Positions 1 to 3,917 of a stretch of DNA of 6,307 nt are shown piece after piece. Source of the DNA: an uncultured Clostridia bacterium (lineage in GTDB: Bacteria; Bacillota; Clostridia; UBA1381); NCBI GenBank assembly GCA_910578235.1, contig CAJTPP010000005.1, positions 1-6,307 on the forward strand, given 5' to 3'. The number at the start of each line of letters is the position of its first letter. The stretch's first letter is position 1. The notes below the pieces were generated by a model. The model saw only the letters and a program-made list of their open reading frames with translations, had not been told where the DNA came from and made no database searches. Position numbers and translations under genes: made by a program.

Positions 1-625
1 TTAAAGTCTTTGCGATACGCATATATCCCATTCCCTGCTTATACATTTCAAAAATGCTTCTTACCACTTCAGCCGCAGGAGGGTCAATGATAAACTTGTG
101 CTTATCATCGGGATTTAGCTTATAGCCATACGGAGCGTACGGACAGCAATACTCGCCTTTCAGCTTTTTATGCTTCAAAGTACGTCTGATGTTGTCGGAT
201 AAGTCCTCCAGATACCACTCGTTTATAAGTCCGTTTATCTGTCGGGCTTTCTTGTTGCCTGCAACGCTTGTATCAGCGTGGTCTACAATGCTGACAAACC
301 TCACATTCCATTCAAGAAATTTCCCGTGTATGTACTTTTCAACAATCTCCATATCTCGTGAAAATCTTGACTGCGTTTTGCAAAGCACAATGTCAACCTT
401 GCCCTCCTCACAGTCTTTAAGCATTTGATTAAACGCGGGTCTTTCCCTGTCCGCACCGCTGTAATCCTCGTCGCACAGAATATTGTGTATCTGCCACCCC
501 TGCTCTATGCAGTAGTTTATAAGCATTGACTTTTGATTTTGAATACTTTCGCTTTCGTCTTGTTTACACCTCTTATCTCTGTCCTCATCAGACAGCCTTA
601 CATATATGTCTGTTAAATTCCTCAC
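1..625 (-). CDS. Large serine recombinase, N-terminal 208 residues (cut by window edge)
   Basis: Site-specific recombinase of the resolvase/invertase superfamily, expected to cut and rejoin DNA through a 5'-phosphoserine link and to move or invert a mobile element. Translating from GTG at 625 gives 208 residues open to the window edge. The catalytic domain fills roughly residues 5-150. YVRLS at 8-12 carries the expected nucleophile Ser12 and Arg10. SIQNQ lies at 27-31, and SRFSRD at 86-91 gives the active-site arginines Arg87 and Arg90. NEWYLEDLSDNIR at 135-147 lies in the linking helix region, and PYGYKL from 165 begins the 'recombinase' DNA-binding domain. Family members are usually 450-600 residues, so more than half is missing because of the window edge, not from a visible mutation. 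The GTG start is chosen because a full AGGAGGT at 632-638 lies 6 bases upstream. The family resembles clostridial TnpX/TndX-type recombinases by style; the element it serves is unknown. Confidence 0.95.
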   Translation of the reverse strand, partial: MRNLTDIYVRLSDEDRDKRCKQDESESIQNQKSMLINYCIEQGWQIHNILCDEDYSGADRERPAFNQMLKDCEEGKVDIVLCKTQSRFSRDMEIVEKYIHGKFLEWNVRFVSIVDHADTSVAGNKKARQINGLINEWYLEDLSDNIRRTLKHKKLKGEYCCPYAPYGYKLNPDDKHKFIIDPPAAEVVRSIFEMYKQGMGYMRIAKTL

Positions 626-631
626 GGTCTT

Positions 632-650
632 ACCTCCTATTTTGAATAGG
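632..650 (-). promoter_or_regulatory. Recombinase RBS with an adjoining hairpin
   Basis: The minus strand reads AGGAGGT (638 to 632), a near-perfect Shine-Dalgarno 6 bases before the GTG start. It is partly inside a short inverted repeat: CCTATT at 645-650 (minus sense) pairs with AATAGG at 636-641 across a 3-base loop. The 3' arm of the stem takes up the first AGG of the ribosome binding site. The pairing is seen directly. That it lowers recombinase translation is inference. Confidence 0.5.
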
Positions 651-662
651 TGTAACCGCTTT

Positions 663-703
663 TGTATGTAATACTATTGTACCATACATCGGCGGAACAT
701 TAA
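663..703 (-). promoter_or_regulatory. Candidate recombinase promoter with palindromic operator
   Basis: On the minus strand a -35-like TTAATG (698-703) is 16 bases from a -10-like TACAAT (676-681), just upstream of the recombinase RBS. The -10 box lies inside an inverted repeat with perfect 6-bp arms, TGTATG at 663-668 and CATACA at 683-688 with a 14-base spacer. A dimeric repressor bound there would block the -10. The -35 match is poor and overlaps the end of the upstream small ORF, so the recombinase may instead be co-transcribed with it. Confidence 0.35.
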
Positions 704-828
704 AGCTTATTCTCACAAAAATTGATATAATTTTCATAATGTTTATTAAATGCCTGTTTTTGTGTTTCAAAATCATTTGCCTTAAATATATTTTTAGCGA
801 TAAGTATTCCCTCCTGTTTTGTTCTCAT
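700..828 (-). CDS. Small 42-residue protein upstream of the recombinase
   Basis: Not recognised. An ATG at 828 opens a 42-residue frame ending at TAA (700-702). It begins MRTKQEGILIAKNIFKAN and ends INFCENKL. A strong GGAGGTG at 836-842 lies 7 bases before the ATG, which is the main reason to believe it. The product is charged, lacks a signal peptide or membrane segment, and looks largely helical, with lysine, glutamate, asparagine and aromatic residues spread along it. It ends 74 bases before the recombinase start on the same strand, so the two may share a transcript. By position it could be a regulator or directionality factor for the recombinase, but nothing in the sequence proves that. 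Confidence 0.65.
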   Translation of the reverse strand: MRTKQEGILIAKNIFKANDFETQKQAFNKHYENYINFCENKL

Positions 829-923
829 TTTAAAGCACCTCCGAATTATAATATGTCTTAATTTTGTCTGTAATGTTCAAAGGCTTGTTCTCTTTATTTT
901 TATACAAACAATCTTGTAAACAT

Positions 924-952
924 ATTATATCCTCAGCATATTTTTATTACAA
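924..952 (-). promoter_or_regulatory. Candidate promoter for the small-protein/recombinase unit
   Basis: The minus strand has TTGTAA (947-952) and a perfect TATAAT (924-929) separated by 17 bases, a sigma-A-type layout with 4 of 6 matches in the -35. Transcription would start near 917 and give an untranslated leader of about 90 bases before the ATG at 828. A second TATAAT at 845-850 lies too close to the ribosome binding site to serve this gene. Confidence 0.45.
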
Positions 953-1003
953 TACCATGTGCAAAAAAAATCACCCCTGTTCAAAAATATTTTTTTCGCT
1001 GTT

Positions 1004-1102
1004 TTATCCCTCCACAGATACTATAATCTTCACATCAATTTTATTATATCTAAGTGCCAAATATCCTACACAAATCCCTCCTCCGTCCCTGTAAGAAGGC
1101 AT
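1004..1102 (-). CDS. Candidate 32-residue small ORF, unrecognised
   Basis: A minus-strand frame from ATG at 1102 to TAA at 1004-1006 encodes 32 residues starting MPSYRDGGGICVGYLALRYN and ending in VKIIVSVEG. The composition is balanced, with a glycine-rich start and an alternating hydrophobic tail like a beta strand. This is unlike the lysine/asparagine/phenylalanine-rich junk in other frames here. The ribosome binding site is weak (AGG four bases before the ATG). It could be a real small protein, a fragment of a larger decayed gene, or part of a repeated element; I cannot separate these. Confidence 0.3.
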   Translation of the reverse strand: MPSYRDGGGICVGYLALRYNKIDVKIIVSVEG

Positions 1103-1155
1103 ATAACCTATTTGTCATTTTATATATTTCAACTCAACTAAATTCATACCAAAAC

Positions 1156-1192
1156 AAAAAAATGCACTTGCCTCCTTACTATGGTGCACTTT
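1156..1192 (-). terminator. Terminator-like hairpin with U-tract
   Basis: On the minus strand AAAGTGCAC (1184-1192) can pair with GTGCATTTT (1159-1167), 9 pairs including one G-U, across a 16-base loop, followed by more T residues (TTTTTTTGTTTT in all, 1151-1162). This has the form of an intrinsic terminator. The loop contains AAGGAGG, which is odd because it is also a perfect Shine-Dalgarno sequence, though only a 7-codon frame follows it. The stem is moderate in strength. Confidence 0.35.
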
Positions 1193-1328
1193 CTAAAACT
1201 GCAGCTGGTCTACCACTCATAAAAAGCAAGTATTTATGCATATTTCACAGTCATAAAGCAAGCGCATTTACCATCACTATATGACATGGTATAGTCCTTA
1301 TGCAAAAATCATTTTTGCACCTGCCCCC
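1163..1328. repeat. 13-bp direct repeats bounding a 150-bp segment
   Basis: TGCACTTGCCTCC at 1163-1175 and TGCACCTGCCCCC at 1316-1328 match at 11 of 13 positions in the same orientation. Each abuts an A/T tract. They bound most of the putative small RNA, so they may be element ends or duplicated recognition sites. Related GTGCAAAAA boxes occur at 959 and 1487 in the opposite orientation. Confidence 0.4.
1216..1270. repeat. Two imperfect direct repeats of 21 bp
   Basis: Plus-strand copy 1 at 1216-1236 (CTCATAAAAAGCAAG then TATTTA) and copy 2 at 1250-1270 (GTCATAAAGCAAG then CGCATTTA) share TCATAAA, AAGCAAG and ATTTA in the same order with small indels. They lie inside the putative small RNA and may form repeated sub-structures there. 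The function is unknown. Confidence 0.5.
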
Positions 1329-1399
1329 ATAGATATATTTCTTCACTTCTACTCTATAAATTTCTCTATAAAAATAAATTTTATAGCTATTTCATTCAT

Positions 1400-1428
1400 A
1401 TTATAAAAACAACTATGACGGATGTATA
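1400..1428 (-). promoter_or_regulatory. Candidate promoter of the putative small RNA
   Basis: The minus strand reads TATACA (1423-1428), a 17-base spacer, then a perfect TATAAT (1400-1405). The -35 matches the consensus at 4 of 6 positions. Transcription would start near 1393 and run into the hairpin-rich segment. In AT-rich DNA such pairs arise by chance, so this is tentative. Confidence 0.35.
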
Positions 1429-1438
1429 ATGAACTAAC

Positions 1439-1464
1439 ATATTATAATCATTTTGTTATAATAT
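1439..1464. repeat. 9-bp perfect inverted repeat with -10-like cores
   Basis: ATATTATAA (1439-1447) and TTATAATAT (1456-1464) are perfect inverted copies with an 8-base spacer. Each arm includes a TATAAT-like box, one per strand. On the plus strand the second arm forms an extended -10 (TGTTATAAT) with CTAACA 17 bases upstream. It may be a divergent promoter or operator. No plus-strand gene follows, so its use is unclear. Confidence 0.4.
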
Positions 1465-1615
1465 CTAACATTTTTTAATAGACCAAGTGCAAAAAATTTA
1501 TAGGTTGTATAACAAAAAAGACATTCAAGGATTTATTTTTATCTTCAAATGTCCGTATATATTTTATTATAATTGTGTCTATTTTTACTTTAGAAAACAC
1601 GAACGCCTCGTACAG

Positions 1616-1882
1616 TCATTCTATACTGACTTTGCCGCTATGCCCGTCATTATCAGAAATAATATATTCAATTTGATAAAGCTCGCTTTCCGCAATCCAA
1701 TCAATATCATAACTCACAACATTTCCTTGCTGTTTCTTTGCATTGCGTTTTCGCTTTTCATCAACTGAAACTGAATAAATGACAGCAAAACTATACTGGT
1801 GAAATTCTGAAAAATGTCCCCGCTCGTCTTTTTCAACTATAATAAATCGAAATCGACAATTCCAAAAAGGAACATCACTTTT
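1616..1882 (-). pseudogene. Gene remnant: 88-codon frame without a start
   Basis: Not recognised. The minus strand is open for 88 codons from a TAA (1883-1885) to TGA (1616-1618). The translation looks like a real soluble protein: it runs through DVPFWNCRF, HFSEFHQYSFAVIYSVSV, a basic stretch DEKRKRNAKKQQ, then YDIDWIAESELYQIEYIISD and NDGHSGKVSIE. The opposite strand translates to a hydrophobic shadow. No ATG, GTG or TTG occurs before codon 56; an ATG at 1886-1888 is followed at once by the TAA. A GTG at 1717, with AAGGA six bases before it, could start a 33-residue product. The simplest reading is the 3' part of a decayed gene lying just beyond the terminator of the sugar operon. After TGA the frame continues LYEAFVFSK, so the stop itself may be a mutation. 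Confidence 0.5.
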
Positions 1883-1943
1883 TTACATACGATTTTTGTT
1901 TGTGCTGTATAAAACTTTGAGGAGTGTGCTGTGAAATATTATC

Positions 1944-1990
1944 CAAAAAAATAAGCCGAATTTGTCTTTTGCTTTTGACAAATTCGGCTT
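1944..1990 (-). terminator. Intrinsic terminator of the sugar operon
   Basis: A perfect 14-bp inverted repeat, AAGCCGAATTTGTC (1953-1966) and GACAAATTCGGCTT (1977-1990), has a 10-base loop. On the minus strand it is followed by ATTTTTTTGG, a classic U-tract. It begins 70 bases after the stop codon of the ROK kinase. No T-tract follows on the plus strand, so it acts in one direction. Confidence 0.92.
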
Positions 1991-2060
1991 GCTCATATAA
2001 CTATTAACCTATATTCCTTGTTATTATCTGTTGTAAATTTGCCTCCATCCTATATATTAT

Positions 2061-3002
2061 TTATTCTTTTGCGCTTAATGCCGCACCTATAATTCCTGCA
2101 TCATTAAACAGCGTCGCAGCTTCTATTTTTGTTTTCTCTCGATATTTGTTATAATCCCCTGCGTAAACATATTTTCTGAGTGGATTGAGCAAATAATCGC
2201 CTTCTTTGGATATTCCGCCGCCAATCAGGATTTTACTCGGTTGAAATATGTTTAATATGGAAATTAGTCCATAGCTTACATATCGGATATACTGCTCTAC
2301 TACTGCTGTAGCTGTCTTATCTCCCATTTTTGCACAATCGAACGCAGTTCTGCCTGAAATCTCGCCATTTTCTTGTACCCATTTGTGTATCATAGAACTG
2401 CTGTCTGCTTGCATTGCTTGTTTTGTCTGTCGTATCAGAACTGTGACTGACGCATATGCTTCCCAGCAGCCTTTATTTCCGCAGGAGCAAATCTCATCTC
2501 CATTTGCATTTATAACTATATGTCCAAACTCGCCGCCTGCGCAATTAAATCCGCGGTATGGCTTTCCGTCTATTATAACTCCGCCGCCTACGCCTGTTCC
2601 AAGCGTAATAAGCACAAAGCTGTCGGCATTATCACCGTTTACTGCATATTCGCCTAATGCCGCAGCATTTGCATCATTTTCTAAATTTACAGGTTTACCG
2701 AGCTTCTTTTCAAGCATTGAGCCCAGCTCCGTATTCTGCATACGCAGATTACATGCATACGCAACAATTCCGTTTTTATTATCAACCGTTCCCGGACAAC
2801 CAATCCCGACAGACTTAATTTCTGATATTTGACGGTCAGCACCATTTACTACGTCAATACACAAATTCGCCATATCCTCAACAATTTCCTCAATCGGTCT
2901 TTGTGCCAAGGTTGGAACCGATGCTTTGTATATAATACGTCCTATTTCATCTACAACTCCGGCAGCAATATTTGTACCGCCCAAGTCTATTCCTATATAC
3001 AT
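2061..3002 (-). CDS. ROK-family sugar kinase (glucokinase-like)
   Basis: Cytoplasmic kinase of 313 residues that should phosphorylate a hexose (glucose or a relative) with ATP. Visible motifs in order: the phosphate-binding DLGGTN at 6-11; ENDANAAALGE at 108-118 with the catalytic base Asp110; the second phosphate loop LGTGVGGG at 134-141; GGEFGH at 156-161, whose Glu158 and His161 contact sugar and zinc; and the ROK zinc signature CSCGNKGCWE at 172-181, with Cys172, Cys174 and Cys179 as ligands. GGGISKEG at 261-268 closes the nucleotide site. The length is normal for the family, and there is no N-terminal helix-turn-helix, so it is a kinase, not a ROK repressor. Its ATG lies inside the end of the esterase gene (10-base overlap), with a loosely spaced AAGGA upstream, so translation is probably coupled. 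It is the last gene before the terminator. Glucose, mannose or another hexose remains possible. Confidence 0.93.
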   Translation of the reverse strand: MYIGIDLGGTNIAAGVVDEIGRIIYKASVPTLAQRPIEEIVEDMANLCIDVVNGADRQISEIKSVGIGCPGTVDNKNGIVAYACNLRMQNTELGSMLEKKLGKPVNLENDANAAALGEYAVNGDNADSFVLITLGTGVGGGVIIDGKPYRGFNCAGGEFGHIVINANGDEICSCGNKGCWEAYASVTVLIRQTKQAMQADSSSMIHKWVQENGEISGRTAFDCAKMGDKTATAVVEQYIRYVSYGLISILNIFQPSKILIGGGISKEGDYLLNPLRKYVYAGDYNKYREKTKIEAATLFNDAGIIGAALSAKE

Positions 3003-3772
3003 TTATTTAACCATTCCTTCACTAAATTTATCCATCCCTGAGCGTGAGGAACAATATATTTTCCATTATCACTCGTTACTTCTGATGCTAAAGCAAGTCC
3101 ATGAACTCCATCAGGATATATGTGTAATTCAAACGGTATATTATGTTTGCGCATAGCTTTTGCCAAAAGCATACTATTTTCCATCGGCACAGCTTCATCT
3201 GCAAATGTATGCCAGATAAATGCCGGAGGAGTGTTTTCATCAACCTGCAATTCAAGAGATGTTTTTTGCAGTATCTCGGTACTTTTTGCTTCTATCGCAT
3301 CAAATGAACCTCGATGTGCAAATTCACCCGAAGTAATTACAGGATAGCATAAAATCATTCCGTTTACTTTATTCATATTATCATTGCGTTTTATTGCATT
3401 CTCTTTTTTACTCATTATTCCTATACTTCCGGCTAAATGTGCGCCTGCCGAAAATCCACATACGAAAATTTTATTTGGGTCGGTATTCCATTCCTCAGCG
3501 TGTTCTCTGACATATACTATTGCATTGGATGCGTCAATCAAAGCCTTGGGATAAGGCGCGTTTACGGTATAATTAACAACAACCGCATTATAGCCCATAC
3601 TGTTAAATTCACACGCTATTGGTTCACCCTCGCGCGGCGAGCAAAATTCATATCCTCCACCCGGAAATATGACAATCATCGGTCTCTTTTTTTGATTATT
3701 TACTATATTATCTAAGATATAGGTTGTCATATATGCTGCATCATTTCCCAAAAATATTTTTTTGTTTAGCAT
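2993..3772 (-). CDS. Alpha/beta-hydrolase, acetylesterase/xylan-esterase type
   Basis: Serine hydrolase of 259 residues (from ATG at 3772), probably removing acetyl or other acyl groups from a sugar substrate in the cytoplasm; no signal peptide is seen. Motifs: the oxyanion-hole strand and turn VIFPGGGYEF at 34-43; NYTV with a downstream proline, as in BD-FAE and hormone-sensitive-lipase-like esterases; the nucleophile elbow GFSAG at 106-110 with Ser108; the acid in HTFADEAVP with Asp192; and GVHGLAL with His224. An in-frame ATG at 3793 would add seven residues, but it has no ribosome binding site. The ATG at 3772 has AAGGAG exactly six bases upstream, so I prefer it. It sits between GH31 and ROK kinase genes and overlaps the latter by 10 bases. 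Esterase activity is inferred from fold and context; the acyl group is unknown. Confidence 0.88.
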   Translation of the reverse strand: MLNKKIFLGNDAAYMTTYILDNIVNNQKKRPMIVIFPGGGYEFCSPREGEPIACEFNSMGYNAVVVNYTVNAPYPKALIDASNAIVYVREHAEEWNTDPNKIFVCGFSAGAHLAGSIGIMSKKENAIKRNDNMNKVNGMILCYPVITSGEFAHRGSFDAIEAKSTEILQKTSLELQVDENTPPAFIWHTFADEAVPMENSMLLAKAMRKHNIPFELHIYPDGVHGLALASEVTSDNGKYIVPHAQGWINLVKEWLNKCI

Positions 3773-3778
3773 AATATT

Positions 3779-3784
3779 CTCCTT
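3779..3784 (-). promoter_or_regulatory. RBS that decides the esterase start
   Basis: AAGGAG on the minus strand lies six bases before the ATG at 3770-3772. It lies downstream of the alternative ATG at 3793, so it can serve only the shorter product. Its GGAGA could pair with TCTCC in the pyrimidine-rich loop of the upstream intercistronic hairpin. Confidence 0.75.
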
Positions 3785-3791
3785 AATATTC

Positions 3792-3906
3792 ATATATCGC
3801 TCATCACAGAATACACGGGTATTTTAAGTAATAAGAAAAAGAGGGAGAGAGTCTTATTATTGGTGGTATTCATACGAGTCCGTATACTCTGAGATCAGCG
3901 ATATAT
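3792..3906. repeat. 115-bp intercistronic inverted-repeat element
   Basis: The ends are inverted copies: 3792-3810 and 3888-3906 match at 17 of 19 positions (ATATATCGCT then ATC, CAGA). Inside are three further hairpins: ATAC/GTAT at 3811-3822, an 8-bp TAATAAGA/TCTTATTA at 3829-3859 with a 15-base loop, and ATACG/CGTAT at 3872-3885 with a 4-base loop. In the mRNA this would fold as a closing stem with three arms. It fills most of the gap between the GH31 stop and the esterase RBS. It may be a miniature inverted-repeat element or an RNA element for processing, stability or translation. It has no U-tract, so it is not a simple terminator. Confidence 0.6.
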
Positions 3907-3917
3907 CATTGTTAATA

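Larger units (their letters stand above)
1156..1393 (-). ncRNA. Putative structured small RNA, about 240 nt
   Basis: Inferred from layout. A promoter-like pair at 1400-1428 and a terminator-like hairpin at 1156-1192 frame about 240 bases with no convincing ORF but several hairpins on the minus strand. These are an 8-bp stem at 1366-1386 (CTATAAAA/TTTTATAG), an 8-bp stem at 1301-1319 (TGCAAAAA/TTTTTGCA), ACTATA/TATAGT around 1276-1295, and TTTATG/CATAAA around 1234-1257. It matches no RNA family that I know. It could also be a non-autonomous repeat element. No conservation data are available, so confidence is low. Confidence 0.3.
829..1615. other. AT-rich intergenic region without a full-size gene
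   Basis: Nearly 800 bases of low-complexity, AT-rich DNA. Plus-strand frames here have no ribosome binding sites and hydrophobic, low-complexity translations, so I do not call them. What can be supported is listed separately: a promoter before the 42-residue gene, a 32-codon candidate ORF, a possible small RNA unit on the minus strand and several short repeats. The region 1470-1615 holds nothing clear, apart from a frame reading on past the stop of the gene remnant. Confidence 0.6.

Noticed and set aside
845..850. TATAAT as promoter of the 42-residue gene
   Set aside because: It ends only two bases before the ribosome binding site, so a transcript starting from it would lack most of that site.
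864..1284. Three overlapping plus-strand frames of 60-76 codons
   Set aside because: No ribosome binding sites, mutually overlapping in different frames, and low-complexity composition.
1301..1319. TGCAAAAATCATTTTTGCA palindrome as an intrinsic terminator
   Set aside because: The stem is AT-rich with no U-tract following on either strand; it is better seen as one hairpin of the RNA-like segment.
1487..1768. Plus-strand 93-codon frame from GTG
   Set aside because: No ribosome binding site, hydrophobic and phenylalanine/isoleucine-rich translation, and antisense to the more protein-like minus-strand remnant; it is a shadow frame.
2383..2832. 149-codon plus-strand frame opposite the kinase gene
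   Set aside because: It is antisense to a well-conserved ROK kinase and has a proline/serine-rich shadow composition.
3794..3917. Terminator between the GH31 and esterase genes
   Set aside because: The hairpins there have no trailing U-tract on the minus strand, so an operon break is not supported.
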